From: GWE2-40-63 sp050179685
GTDB taxonomy: Bacteria > Bacteroidota > Bacteroidia > Bacteroidales > SZUA-534
Length of the DNA stretch: 64,000 nucleotides
NCBI GenBank assembly: GCA_050179685.1
Contig: JBFXEW010000007.1
Span: 93,185 to 157,184 of the forward strand
Direction of reading: 5' to 3'
A model generated the notes under the pieces. The model had not been told where the DNA came from. It saw only the letters and a list, made by a program, of their open reading frames with translations, and did not search any database. Numbering within the stretch: the stretch's first letter is position 1; each line of letters begins with the position of its first letter. Of this stretch, positions 43,901-53,092 are shown one piece after another. The position numbers and the translations under genes are program-made.

Positions 43901-44297
43901 CCAAAGCCAAAAGGCCTACCTTAAAATTAATGGAATAATTGCCGGAGTAATTGTACTAATGCTGCTTTACTCCGGCATTTTTAGTGCCGGCGGACGGGTC
44001 CATCCCATACCATCGATGTACAACGTGCCTGTTGTCAGCACCGGTTTGTCGCGGGCTTTTTCTGAAATTGTGCGGGGTAACTGGCAACAAGCTCTCTCCT
44101 ATAATGCATACTCGTTGCAAATATTCATATTTTTCGTTGCCCAGCTTTTTTTACGTCTTCTTTTTTCCTTTTTGCTGTTTAGAAAAATGTTTTCCCAAAA
44201 CACCCTCCTGTTTTCCGATATTTTGATATCAGTTTTATTATTTTTGTGGGCATTTGCAGCATTTATAGTTGCACAATTTAAAATGATAGGAATTTAA
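43869..44297 (+). CDS. DUF2752-type membrane protein
   Basis: 142-residue protein with three hydrophobic helices (about 18-40, 70-95, 110-140). The core VPVVSTGLSRAFSEIVRGNWQQALSYN follows the DUF2752 pattern (CPxCGLTRA...RGDxxxAxxxN), but both cysteines and the first proline are changed. The ATG at 43869 is inside the end of the DUF4190 gene, so the two are translationally coupled; these families are often neighbours. Function unknown. Confidence 0.75.
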   Translation: MPKSTKWNWNSQSQKAYLKINGIIAGVIVLMLLYSGIFSAGGRVHPIPSMYNVPVVSTGLSRAFSEIVRGNWQQALSYNAYSLQIFIFFVAQLFLRLLFSFLLFRKMFSQNTLLFSDILISVLLFLWAFAAFIVAQFKMIGI

Positions 44298-44368
44298 TTG
44301 TACATGTTCACAGCTTTTTATCAGCTATTACCAATAAACGCTTGTGCATCAAAATTGAAATTCAAGAA

Positions 44369-44842
44369 ATGAAAACGTTTTTTCTCAGATATTCAGGATT
44401 ATTGCCGGTGCTTTTGCTGCATCTTATTGTAGGTTGTCAATCGTCAACTATTAAAGAGGTAGTTGACAGTTACGAAAATGGACAAGCCAAATTAGAACGA
44501 TTCCATCAAAATAACGATGGTGAACAGGTTCTTATAAAGGAAATTCATTATTATGAGAATGGGAATAAGCGCATCGAAGGAGCTATTAGCAAAGGGAAAC
44601 GAGAGGGAGTCTGGACATTTTGGTTTGAACACGGTTCGCTGTGGCGCGAAGTGAATTACTCCAAAGGAAGCCCCGATGGTTCGACCAAGGCATATCATGA
44701 AAATGGAATGTTATTCTATCAGGGAAACTTTTTAAACGGTGAAAAACATGGTGAATGGAGCTTTTTTGATATTGAGGGAAAGCTGGTTAATCAAATTATC
44801 TTTGAAAATGGAGTACTCAAAAGCCAAACCAACAGCAAATAA
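44369..44842 (+). CDS. MORN-repeat outer membrane lipoprotein
   Basis: 157-residue lipoprotein: signal with lipobox LIVGC (Cys about 24). The mature part has MORN/YwqK-type repeats (SYENGQAKLERF, YYENGNKRIEGAISKGKREGVWTFWFEHGSLWREVNYSKGSPDGSTKAYHENGMLFYQGNFLNGEKHGEWSFF). Automatic tools often call such proteins YwqK-like antitoxins, but there is no toxin gene here and a surface location speaks against that. The ATG at 44369 is chosen over TTG 44342 because the signal begins there. Confidence 0.78.
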   Translation: MKTFFLRYSGLLPVLLLHLIVGCQSSTIKEVVDSYENGQAKLERFHQNNDGEQVLIKEIHYYENGNKRIEGAISKGKREGVWTFWFEHGSLWREVNYSKGSPDGSTKAYHENGMLFYQGNFLNGEKHGEWSFFDIEGKLVNQIIFENGVLKSQTNSK

Positions 44843-44876
44843 CAATAAACAGTAAAACAGCTAATTATTTAAATAT

Positions 44877-46133
44877 ATGGAAAATATTCAGGTTCAGGTT
44901 TCGTCTGAAATTGGTGAATTAGAGGCGGTGATTTTACATACACCCGGCCAGGAGGTCGAAAACATGACCCCGAAAAATGCTGAACGTGCGCTGTATAGCG
45001 ATATCCTGAATTTAGCAGTTGCCCAAAAGGAATACTGTCAATTTAAAGGCGTGGTGCAAAAACACGCTAAAGTTCTTGAACTGCGCGATTTACTTCACGA
45101 AATTCTTAAGATTGACGAAGTTAAAAAGCAACTGGTTGATGAGATATTTTATTATGAAAATATTCAGGACAGTAAAGATTACCTGCTTTCGCTCGACACC
45201 AACGATTTAACCCGCGTGTTAATCGAAGGGGTGATTATGAAAAAAGACAATCTTACCCGCTTTTTTAATAAAGACCGGTATTCCATGCGTCCCCTGCATA
45301 ACTTTTTCTTTATGCGCGATGCTTCTATGGCAGTTAATCAAAATGTGCTTATTGGAAAAATGGCCAGCCCGGTACGCGATCGGGAAACACGAATTATGGA
45401 AGCTATTTTCAAGCATCATCCAACGTTTACCACCCAAACCATCAATCCGGTACGTTTTAATGGAGCCGGACCTGAAATTTCAATTGAAGGAGGCGATTTT
45501 TTGGTTGCCCGCGAAGATGTTTTGGTTATCGGAACGGGTATGAGAACCACCTCACAGGGCATCGATTTTATTTTGGAGCAGGCGCAACAGCGCGGAATTA
45601 TTAAGCACATTATTGTACAGGAATTACCCGAATCGCCCGAATCGTTTATTCATCTTGATATGGTGTTTACTTTTCTGGATACCAACAAATGCATGGTGTT
45701 TGAACCGGTAATTTTGCAGCCAAATAAATACCAAACCGTACATATTCAGCTGCTTGGCGACCGGGTAAAAATAAATACCGTTTCAAATTTATTGGTTTGC
45801 TTAAAAAGTTTAGGCATCGATGTGGAGCCGGTTTATTGCGGCGGGCAAGCCGATCCGTGGACCCAGGAACGCGAGCAATGGCACAGCGGTGCTAACTTTT
45901 TTGCACTTGGGCCAGGCAAAGTAATTGGTTACGAACGGAATGTTTACACCATGGATGAAATGAATAAGCATGGTTTCGAGATTATCCGCGCACGCGATGT
46001 GATAAACAAAAAAGTGAATCTTGAAAGCTACGATAAATACGTGCTAACCATTGATGGATCGGAATTGGCCCGTGGCGGTGGCGGGGCCCGTTGTATGTCG
46101 ATGCCGGTGCGCCGGAAAAAAGTTAACTGGTAA
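44877..46133 (+). CDS. arcA: Arginine deiminase
   Basis: Converts arginine to citrulline and ammonia. The 418-residue protein has the deiminase motifs FFMRDASM, FNGAGPEISIEGGDFLVA (active-site Asp/Glu region), HLDMVFTFLD (catalytic His), and the catalytic cysteine in GGGGARCMSMPVRRK. The rest of the arginine deiminase pathway (ornithine carbamoyltransferase, carbamate kinase) is not next to it. The TrmH-type gene follows 18 bases downstream. Confidence 0.95.
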   Translation: MENIQVQVSSEIGELEAVILHTPGQEVENMTPKNAERALYSDILNLAVAQKEYCQFKGVVQKHAKVLELRDLLHEILKIDEVKKQLVDEIFYYENIQDSKDYLLSLDTNDLTRVLIEGVIMKKDNLTRFFNKDRYSMRPLHNFFFMRDASMAVNQNVLIGKMASPVRDRETRIMEAIFKHHPTFTTQTINPVRFNGAGPEISIEGGDFLVAREDVLVIGTGMRTTSQGIDFILEQAQQRGIIKHIIVQELPESPESFIHLDMVFTFLDTNKCMVFEPVILQPNKYQTVHIQLLGDRVKINTVSNLLVCLKSLGIDVEPVYCGGQADPWTQEREQWHSGANFFALGPGKVIGYERNVYTMDEMNKHGFEIIRARDVINKKVNLESYDKYVLTIDGSELARGGGGARCMSMPVRRKKVNW

Positions 46134-46151
46134 ATCTATTCTTTTTAAGGC

Positions 46152-46682
46152 ATGAGAAAACGTTTAAACGAAGAGCTTGGACGCATTTCTGTTGATGAAT
46201 TTAAACAAGCCGAAAAAGCACCCATTGTGGTTGTGCTCGATAATGTGAGAAGCTTAAACAATATTGGCTCGGTTTTTAGAACCGGCGATGGATTTTGTAT
46301 CGAAGCCGTTTATTTATGTGGAATTACTGCTACGCCGCCCAATAAAGACATTCATAAAACTGCTTTGGGCGCAACGGAATCGGTTCATTGGGAATATTTT
46401 GAACATACCAGCGATGCGGTTGAGAAGTTAAAAAACGCAAATTATACCGTATTTGCCATTGAGCAGGTTGAAGGTAGCATAAGTCTGGAACAGTTTTCTC
46501 CAAAAAGTGATGAAAAGTACGCACTTGTTTTTGGTCACGAGGTAAAAGGAGTATCGCAGAAAGTTGTAAACCTGTGCCATGGTAGCATTGAGATTCCTCA
46601 GTTCGGCACAAAACATTCGTTTAATATTTCAGTAAGTGCCGGCATTGTATTGTGGGACTTTTTCCGAAAACTCCGTTTATAA
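46152..46682 (+). CDS. TrmH-family RNA methyltransferase
   Basis: SPOUT-fold 2'-O-methyltransferase of 176 residues, short form without the substrate-binding N-terminal domain. Motif 1 NVRSLNNIGSVFRTGDGFCIEAVYL, motif 2 YALVFGHEVKGVS and motif 3 IEIPQFGTKHSFNISVSAGIVLWDFF are visible. The last motif differs from the common IPMxGxxxSLNVSVA, so the target (tRNA or rRNA) cannot be set. It follows arcA and precedes a strong terminator. Confidence 0.88.
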   Translation: MRKRLNEELGRISVDEFKQAEKAPIVVVLDNVRSLNNIGSVFRTGDGFCIEAVYLCGITATPPNKDIHKTALGATESVHWEYFEHTSDAVEKLKNANYTVFAIEQVEGSISLEQFSPKSDEKYALVFGHEVKGVSQKVVNLCHGSIEIPQFGTKHSFNISVSAGIVLWDFFRKLRL

Positions 46683-46699
46683 CTATAAAGTATTCACAT

Positions 46700-46738
46700 A
46701 AAAAGAGAGGCTCACCAATTGGTGAGCCCCTCTTTTTA
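46700..46738. terminator. Bidirectional terminator after the TrmH-type gene
   Basis: AAAGAG-A-GGCTCACC and GGTGAGCC-C-CTCTTT: 14 pairs with one mismatch, loop AATT, A-run and T-run at the two ends. Between convergent genes. Confidence 0.9.
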
Positions 46739-46758
46739 TAATTTATTTTATCTTTTAC

Positions 46759-48513
46759 TTATTCAACAATGCTTTTGAAAGTACCATCGTTGGCATATTG
46801 AGCAAATTCAATGTCTTTTGCTGCATAAGCTTTAAACGATGCATCTTTTTCAATTGCAGTTCTTAAGTTGTTAAACAGAAGATCAGTGTCTTGTTTGCGT
46901 GCACCAATAATTGCTTTTAAGTACGAAACATTAGCAGCATCCTGATTCTCAACTTTTGAAAGAATACCCAATGCAGCATCGTAAGTATCAGCATTTTTAG
47001 TAACAGAGTAGTTCAACATTTTAACCAATGCAAAGTTAAAGGTGTTGTACTTGCTGCTTACAAATAAGTTAAGGGCGTTTTCATAAGCTCCGTGTTTAGA
47101 AGCAACCAAAGCCTGATTGTAGCTTACCTGATTTCCAGCACCAGCTGCAGCATCATAATATTCTTTAGCGGCTTTAATATCACCTTCCATATGAGCTACT
47201 ACACCCAGGTTGTTAAGAACTTTTGTGTTCGAAGCATCCAATTTTTTGGCTTCTTCTAATGCAGCTTTGGCTTCGGCAACTTTACCCTGTTTTAGGTAGA
47301 TGTAACCTACGTTGTTGTGACCTCTCCAGTCGTCAGCAAAGTTGCTGGCTACTTTCTTGTAGATACTTAGTTTTGTATTTAGGTCGCTTACCAACGAAGC
47401 AGCGTACATCAATTCTTCTACTTTTAAAGTATCAGGATTTGAAACGGCCAGTTCTTTTAACTCTTCGTCAGAATAACCTACAATGGCAATATTTACAATA
47501 AGTTTCGAACGACGTAACTGAGGAAGAATATCTTCGGCAATTACTTCGTAAGCTGCTGCAATATTTTTAATTTCTTTCTCACGAACTACAGGGTCAGAAT
47601 ACATTGAAAGAACACGAAGAATGAGTTCTTTATCCTGAATGTCAGATTCCTGCATTAATTTTTTGAAACCTTCCCAGTCCTCTGGAGTTGCTTTTGAAAG
47701 CATGAAAGATTCTTCTTCCAATCCGGCAACTTTTGATTTCTTCAATTCGCGGGCAAAATAGCTTTCTGAATTTTTCATACGGTTTTCAGAAAGTTTGGTA
47801 TTCAATGTTTCTGGTCCGTCAGGAGAAGCGTAAGCTGAAATTTCAACGCCTTTAAATTCTACATTTTCTTTTGAAGCTGAAGCAGCAACAAAATCCTGTA
47901 AAGCTTTAATTTCTTCTTTTTTAAGTTCCTGACCACGGATGGTAGCCTGATTAATCACAAAGTGAATGGTAGCTTCTTTTGATTCAGTAGTTACACGAAC
48001 AAATTTGTCGTCGGCAGCAATAGGCATGGCATCAGCTTCGAGTAATAATGCTGTAGCCATAGTTCCATCGGCCAGTTTAACTTCAGGTAATTCACCTGAA
48101 TCTTTTCCAACGGTAGCTTTTACGCGGCCAACCAAAGTTGCCTGACGCATTCCTTCAACAAAGGCTATTTTTGAAGTAACCGAATAAGTTCCACCGCTGG
48201 TGAACGATACAACCTGATTATTAGCCTGAGCTTCTTCACCTTGTAGTACAAGGCTCTTAAAAGCTTGTTCTCCACCATCGTATTTTAATACTGGAGTAAT
48301 TTCAAGGATGGCATCCTTTTGAAAATACTTTACCGGAAAGGTAACTTTAAGTGTAGCTTCAACGCTGTCGCCATGCATTTCAAGTACTTTAGGGGTAACC
48401 TCGTACTTTACTTCAGCGGCCATTTTTACCATTTTATTCAACCCTCCACAACTTGATAAAAGGAGCGCTGCAAATGCAAAAGATGCTAAAATTTTAACAT
48501 TTAAATTTTTCAT
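46759..48513 (-). CDS. TPR lipoprotein with OmpA-like segment
   Basis: 584-residue lipoprotein: signal with lipobox LLSSC (Cys about 22). The N-terminal half is beta-rich (VKYEVTPKVLEMHGDSVEATLKVTFPVKYF) and contains FVINQATIRGQELKKEEIKALQDFVAA...GVEISAYASPDGPETLNTKLSENRMKNSESYF, which follows the OmpA C-terminal pattern. The C-terminal half is helical with tetratricopeptide repeats (WRGHNNVGYIYLKQGKVAEAKAALEEAKKL, TKVLNNLGVVAHMEGDIKAAKEYYDAAA). Similar large TPR lipoproteins are abundant in the Bacteroidota envelope. A TAGCTTTG -7 lies upstream. Confidence 0.8.
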   Translation of the reverse strand: MKNLNVKILASFAFAALLLSSCGGLNKMVKMAAEVKYEVTPKVLEMHGDSVEATLKVTFPVKYFQKDAILEITPVLKYDGGEQAFKSLVLQGEEAQANNQVVSFTSGGTYSVTSKIAFVEGMRQATLVGRVKATVGKDSGELPEVKLADGTMATALLLEADAMPIAADDKFVRVTTESKEATIHFVINQATIRGQELKKEEIKALQDFVAASASKENVEFKGVEISAYASPDGPETLNTKLSENRMKNSESYFARELKKSKVAGLEEESFMLSKATPEDWEGFKKLMQESDIQDKELILRVLSMYSDPVVREKEIKNIAAAYEVIAEDILPQLRRSKLIVNIAIVGYSDEELKELAVSNPDTLKVEELMYAASLVSDLNTKLSIYKKVASNFADDWRGHNNVGYIYLKQGKVAEAKAALEEAKKLDASNTKVLNNLGVVAHMEGDIKAAKEYYDAAAGAGNQVSYNQALVASKHGAYENALNLFVSSKYNTFNFALVKMLNYSVTKNADTYDAALGILSKVENQDAANVSYLKAIIGARKQDTDLLFNNLRTAIEKDASFKAYAAKDIEFAQYANDGTFKSIVE

Positions 48514-48566
48514 AATTGCCTAATTAGTTGATTTATCGTTAATAATTTACTTTTTTTACGATTTTA

Positions 48567-48574
48567 CAAAGCTA
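48567..48574 (-). promoter_or_regulatory. Putative -7 element of the TPR lipoprotein gene
   Basis: On the minus strand TAGCTTTG, full match, 53 bases before the start. The -33 region is a long A/T run. Confidence 0.55.
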
Positions 48575-48623
48575 AAATGTTTTTGTTAAAAAAAAAACAA
48601 TAAGTGCTTATTTGTTGAATCTG

Positions 48624-49238
48624 TCAGGTCTGAATGCCAAAATTTGATGCAATCACCGTTTGGTCAGAATCTATATTTAGAGTACTGTTTAAAGTGTAAA
48701 ACACATTTTTAAATTCATTGTTTAAATGCGTGTAGTCTTTTTTGAGAACCTCCATAGCAAAAGGCACCTGATTGGGAACTGAAGTTCTGCGGGCCATACC
48801 CATTAGTACCCGTTCAATACCTTCTGTGGTTTTATAGAGTTCCAACCAATTGTTTTGAATCATAAAACCAGCCATTTCCCTAAGTTCTTTGGGTAAAATG
48901 AACGCATTTTCTTTTATGTAAGTATAAACCTTTTGTGCAAAGTCATGGAGCGGTTCGTGATGAAAGGATTCCCATTGCCGGGCTAAAAAATGGTCGTAAA
49001 TTATATCGACCACAATACCGGAATGTAATCGGTACTTTTCGCGAAAGCGATCCCTACTTTGTTTATGACTGTCGTGTCTATCGGTAATGGTATCAATCTG
49101 ACGATGCAAAATAATTCCCTGTCTGATGGTTTCAGGATAAAGATTTAACTGGTTCCCTTTAACAAAATCGCCCATAAAATTTCCCAACATCGACTCATCA
49201 ATGCTTCGCGACAGATACAAATGAGCTAAAATATTCAT
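48624..49238 (-). CDS. acpH: Acyl carrier protein phosphodiesterase
   Basis: Removes the phosphopantetheine arm from acyl carrier protein. The 204-residue protein begins MNILAHLYLSRSIDESMLGNFMGDFVKGNQ and has GIILHRQIDTITDRHDSHKQSRDRF and GIVVDIIYDHFLARQWESF, with the His/Asp metal ligands of the HD-like AcpH family in place. It stands alone, divergent from the GTPase gene at 49415. Confidence 0.92.
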   Translation of the reverse strand: MNILAHLYLSRSIDESMLGNFMGDFVKGNQLNLYPETIRQGIILHRQIDTITDRHDSHKQSRDRFREKYRLHSGIVVDIIYDHFLARQWESFHHEPLHDFAQKVYTYIKENAFILPKELREMAGFMIQNNWLELYKTTEGIERVLMGMARRTSVPNQVPFAMEVLKKDYTHLNNEFKNVFYTLNSTLNIDSDQTVIASNFGIQT

Positions 49239-49358
49239 GTACTAAATACAATAAAACTGAAAACTTGTTCTGAAACGCTCCCTATTAACTGAATTATAAC
49301 AGGTAAATATATTTTGCTTAACATATTTTCTGCTCATTAAAGATGACGGTAAAAAAAC

Positions 49359-49366
49359 TAAATTTG
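49359..49366 (+). promoter_or_regulatory. -7 element of the cDPG-synthetase-like gene
   Basis: TAAATTTG, full match, giving a leader of about 42 bases. No -33 at the expected place. Confidence 0.5.
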
Positions 49367-49405
49367 TTAGTAACAATCACTTTATTAACAACAAAAATAT
49401 AAAAC

Positions 49406-49410
49406 GGAGG
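49406..49410 (+). promoter_or_regulatory. Strong Shine-Dalgarno before the cDPG-synthetase-like gene
   Basis: GGAGG four bases before the ATG at 49415. Nearly all other starts in this window lack such a sequence, which makes it stand out. Confidence 0.6.
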
Positions 49411-49414
49411 ACTT

Positions 49415-50755
49415 ATGTCGAAAAAGAATGTCATTATTATTGGTGCGGCTGGCCGCGATTTTCACAATTTTAACACCTATTACCGCGATAACGAATCGTA
49501 CAACGTAGTTGCATTTACCGCAGCTCAAATTCCCGATATTGATGGTCGTAAATACCCGACTGAATTAGCCGGAAAATTATATCCCGCCGGAATTCCTATC
49601 TATGCTGAGCACGATTTACCCCGTCTCATTAAAGAACTCAATGTTCATACCTGCATTTTTTCATACAGCGATGTTCCTTACCAAAGGGTAATGGAAATTA
49701 GTTCCATAGTTAATGCTGCAGGAGCTAATTTTGGATTACTCGGTCCTGGTCAAACTCAGGTAAAAAGCACCAAACCGGTAATTGCTGTTGTGGCTACCCG
49801 TACCGGTTGCGGAAAAAGTCAAACTTCGCGCAAGGTTATTGAATACCTTATGGCTAAAGGCCTAAAAGTTGTTGCCATTCGTCACCCTATGCCTTACGGC
49901 GATTTGAACGCACAAAAAGTGCAACGTTTTGCCAAGGTCGAAGATTTAGCCAAACACAAATGTACCGTGGAAGAAATGGAAGAATACGAACCACATGTGG
50001 TACGCGGAAATGTTATTTATGCCGGGGTTGATTACGAAGCTATTGTTCGTGCAGCTGAAAAAGATCCCGATGGATGTGATGTTATTTTGTGGGATGGTGG
50101 AAATAACGATTTCCCCTTTTATGTTTCTGATTTAACCATTACTGTAGCTGATCCGCATCGTGCAGGCCATGAATTGGCTTATTATCCCGGCGAAGTAAAC
50201 ATGAGAATAGCCGATGCTATTGTTATCAATAAAATGGATTCGGCATCACCCGAAGGAATACAGATAGTTCGCGAAAGCATCGCTAAGGTAAATCCCACTG
50301 CAATTGTAATCGACGGAGCTTCGCCCATAAAGGTTGATAACCCGGAACTCATTAAAGGAAAACGTGTTTTAGTGGTCGAAGATGGACCAACTTTAACCCA
50401 CGGCGAGATGAAACTGGGCGCAGGAATTATTGCTGCACGAAAATTTGGTGCTGCTGAATTAATCGACCCACGACCTTTTGCCGTTGGAAAACTGGCCGAA
50501 ACTTTCCGAATTTATCCAAACATCGGAACGCTGCTTCCTGCCATGGGTTATGGCGACGAGCAATTACGCGACCTGGAAAAAACCATCAACAATACCGATT
50601 GCGACTCAGTAATTATTGGAACCCCCATCGATTTGAACCGCATTGTTAAAATTAATAAACCCAATACACGCGTTTATTACGATTTACAAGAGATTGGCGA
50701 ACCTAATCTCGACGGCTTGTTGACCGGTTTTTTGGCAAAACATAAATTAAAATAG
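49415..50755 (+). CDS. Cyclic 2,3-diphosphoglycerate synthetase-like GTPase
   Basis: 446-residue cytoplasmic protein. The first 130 residues form a Rossmann-type domain (VIIIGAAGRDFHNFNTYYRDN...PDIDGRKYP). Residues about 122-300 are a P-loop domain with ATRTGCGKSQTSRKV (Walker A), VILWDGGNNDFPF (Walker B) and VINKMD (guanine-specific motif). This layout matches the family named after cyclic 2,3-diphosphoglycerate synthetase from thermophilic methanogens. Bacterial members are widespread, but their substrate has not been settled as far as I know. Own promoter, strong ribosome binding site and terminator: a single-gene unit. Confidence 0.8.
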   Translation: MSKKNVIIIGAAGRDFHNFNTYYRDNESYNVVAFTAAQIPDIDGRKYPTELAGKLYPAGIPIYAEHDLPRLIKELNVHTCIFSYSDVPYQRVMEISSIVNAAGANFGLLGPGQTQVKSTKPVIAVVATRTGCGKSQTSRKVIEYLMAKGLKVVAIRHPMPYGDLNAQKVQRFAKVEDLAKHKCTVEEMEEYEPHVVRGNVIYAGVDYEAIVRAAEKDPDGCDVILWDGGNNDFPFYVSDLTITVADPHRAGHELAYYPGEVNMRIADAIVINKMDSASPEGIQIVRESIAKVNPTAIVIDGASPIKVDNPELIKGKRVLVVEDGPTLTHGEMKLGAGIIAARKFGAAELIDPRPFAVGKLAETFRIYPNIGTLLPAMGYGDEQLRDLEKTINNTDCDSVIIGTPIDLNRIVKINKPNTRVYYDLQEIGEPNLDGLLTGFLAKHKLK

Positions 50756-50778
50756 TATAAAGCCGCATTTTATTTAAT

Positions 50779-50811
50779 AAGCCGTCTGAAAACCTCAGGC
50801 GGCTTTTTTTG
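50779..50811 (+). terminator. Terminator of the GTPase gene
   Basis: AAGCCGTCTGA and TCAGGCGGCTT (one T-G pair) with loop AAACC, followed by TTTTTTT. A textbook intrinsic terminator. Confidence 0.9.
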
Positions 50812-50838
50812 AATTTCCCTGTTTAAACCAATTAAAAT

Positions 50839-50869
50839 TTTGGGATGCAAATGCATGTTTGTACCTTTA
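50839..50869 (+). promoter_or_regulatory. Promoter of the S9 peptidase gene
   Basis: TTTG at 50839-50842, 19 bases, TACCTTTA at 50862-50869 (last base differs from consensus). Leader about 50 bases. Confidence 0.6.
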
Positions 50870-50926
50870 ATCCATTCATTTTTAAAAACTCACTAAATGG
50901 AAAACAATCACGCTAAATAAAAAACT

Positions 50927-53017
50927 ATGAAAAGCTTAGGAATAATTAGTGCATTAATCGTTTTACTGGCAGCATGTCAGTTTGAACAACCCATGAAACT
51001 CGATGCTCCGTTGATAAAAAAAGCATCGGTAACCCTTACATCCGATATAATGAGTCCTGAGGTGCTTTGGTCGTTTGGTCGCCTAAGCGATGTTCAGGTT
51101 TCGCCCGATGAAGAAAAAATTTTGTATGGTGTTACTTACCTCAGTGTAGAACAAAACAAAAGCAACCGGGAACTATTTGTAATGAATGCCGATGGTACAA
51201 ACAAAAAGCAAATAACGAGAACTCCTTACGGAGAATACAACGCTGTTTGGCATCCCAAAGGAGAACAAATCTGGTACTTATCAGCTGCCTCAGGAAGCAT
51301 GCAGATATGGTCGATGCAAATGGATGGAAGCAATAAGCATCAAATTTCAGATGTTCCCGGCGACATTTCCAATTTTATTATTTCACCGCTGGGTAAAAAG
51401 GTATTGTTTACACAGGATGTTAAAATTGACAAGACCACTGTTGATATTTATCCCGATTTACCTAAGGCCGACGGACGGATTATTGACGACTTAATGTATC
51501 GCCATTGGGATGTCTGGGAAGATGGCTCTTACAGTCATATTTTTGTAGCTTCGTACGATGGGACTAAGTTGCTTTCTCCAGTCGATATTATGCCAGGCGA
51601 ACCTTTTGACACACCCTTAATGCCTTTTGGCGGAATCGAAGAAATAAGCTGGACTCCCGATGGACAAGCCATTGCCTACACTTGCAAAAAATTAAAAGGA
51701 AAAGCATATACCTTAAGCACCAACTCCGACATTTATCTTTACCATTTGGCAACAAAAGAAACGCAAAACCTTACCGATGGAATGCCGGGTTACGATCGTT
51801 CCCCCTTCTTTTCGCCCGATGGTAAAAAAATGTTTTGGCTTAGCATGGAACGAGCCGGATTTGAAGCCGACAAAGACCGATTATTTATGCTTAATCTGGA
51901 AACAAACGAAAAACAATACTTAACGGAAAACTTTGATTACAGTCCGTCGGGACTTACCTGGGCCGATGAAGGTGAAAATCTTTACTTTATTGCAGGTGTT
52001 CAGGCAACATTTCAAATTTACAAAATGAATGTGGCAAGCGGGAAAATTCAAGCCATAACCCAAGGCGATCACGATTACCATTCTGTAGCTGTTTCAGGCG
52101 ACCAACTAATTGCAGAGCGCGTAAGCATGACTAAACCTGCTGAAATTTATTCAGTAAATGCGGCATCAGGTGAGGCTACAGAACTCTCGTTTGAGAACAA
52201 ACACTTGTTGGAGCAGCTAACCATGCCAACGGTTGAAAAACGATGGATAAAAACCACCGACAATAAAGATATGCTGGTATGGGTAATTTTACCGCCAAAT
52301 TTTGATGCTTCGAAAAAATATCCGGCTATACTTTATTGTGAGGGAGGACCCCAGTCGCCATTAAGCCAGTTTTGGAGCTATCGCTGGAATTTTAGTCAAA
52401 TGGCATCGAATGGCTATGTGGTAATTGCACCAAACCGCAGGGGTGTTTTAACCATGGGCCAGGAATGGACCGACCAAATTAGTAAAGACAACAGCGGACA
52501 AGCCATGAACGATTTGCTTAGTGCTGTAGATGCATTAAAAACAGAACCTTTCATCGATGAAAATCGGATAGGCGCAATTGGAGCCAGTTTTGGAGGTTTC
52601 TCGGTAAACTGGCTGGCTGGCAATCATCAGGGGCGTTTTAAAGCATTTATTTCACATTGCGGGGTTTTTAATTCCGAAATGGAATACATGACAACCGACG
52701 AAATGTTTTTCGATAATTGGGAAAAAGGCGGCGCCCCCTGGGAAACTGAAAATAAAGTTGCAATGAAATCGTATGCCGGTTCGCCCCATAATTTTGTTAA
52801 AAACTGGGACACTCCCATTATGATTGTTCACGGTGAACACGATTACCGGATTCCCTACACACAGGGCATGGCTGCTTTTAATACGGCGCAACTGCTTGGT
52901 ATTCCGAGTAAGCTCCTGTTTTTTCCATCGGAGAACCATTGGGTACTAAAACCTCAAAATGGAATCTTGTGGCAACGCGAGTTTAAGTCGTGGCTCGACA
53001 CCTGGCTAATGGAATAA
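50927..53017 (+). CDS. S9 family peptidase lipoprotein (prolyl oligopeptidase-type)
   Basis: Envelope peptidase of 696 residues. Lipobox LLAAC (Cys about 17) suggests a lipoprotein. Residues about 45-420 form a WD40-like beta-propeller (repeats such as WHPKGEQIWYLSAASGSMQIWSMQMDG and FFSPDGKKMFWLSMER). The C-terminal alpha/beta hydrolase has the nucleophile in GASFGGFSVN, the aspartate in HGEHDYRIP and the histidine in SENHWVLKP. It resembles dipeptidyl- or acylaminoacyl-peptidases of Bacteroidota that process oligopeptides in the periplasm. Single-gene unit. Confidence 0.93.
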   Translation: MKSLGIISALIVLLAACQFEQPMKLDAPLIKKASVTLTSDIMSPEVLWSFGRLSDVQVSPDEEKILYGVTYLSVEQNKSNRELFVMNADGTNKKQITRTPYGEYNAVWHPKGEQIWYLSAASGSMQIWSMQMDGSNKHQISDVPGDISNFIISPLGKKVLFTQDVKIDKTTVDIYPDLPKADGRIIDDLMYRHWDVWEDGSYSHIFVASYDGTKLLSPVDIMPGEPFDTPLMPFGGIEEISWTPDGQAIAYTCKKLKGKAYTLSTNSDIYLYHLATKETQNLTDGMPGYDRSPFFSPDGKKMFWLSMERAGFEADKDRLFMLNLETNEKQYLTENFDYSPSGLTWADEGENLYFIAGVQATFQIYKMNVASGKIQAITQGDHDYHSVAVSGDQLIAERVSMTKPAEIYSVNAASGEATELSFENKHLLEQLTMPTVEKRWIKTTDNKDMLVWVILPPNFDASKKYPAILYCEGGPQSPLSQFWSYRWNFSQMASNGYVVIAPNRRGVLTMGQEWTDQISKDNSGQAMNDLLSAVDALKTEPFIDENRIGAIGASFGGFSVNWLAGNHQGRFKAFISHCGVFNSEMEYMTTDEMFFDNWEKGGAPWETENKVAMKSYAGSPHNFVKNWDTPIMIVHGEHDYRIPYTQGMAAFNTAQLLGIPSKLLFFPSENHWVLKPQNGILWQREFKSWLDTWLME

Positions 53018-53041
53018 ACCTGACAAATGAGATATAAAAAC

Positions 53042-53070
53042 AAAAACCGGATAGCTATTACCCGGTTTTT
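53042..53070. terminator. Bidirectional terminator after the S9 peptidase gene
   Basis: AAAAACCGG and CCGGTTTTT with an 11-base loop, between convergent genes. Confidence 0.85.
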
Positions 53071-53092
53071 GTTTTATGTTGTTTTTTATTTG

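Noticed and set aside
44369..44842. YwqK-type antitoxin and a toxin-antitoxin locus
   Set aside because: The protein has a lipobox and no toxin gene lies next to it. MORN repeats alone do not support an antitoxin.
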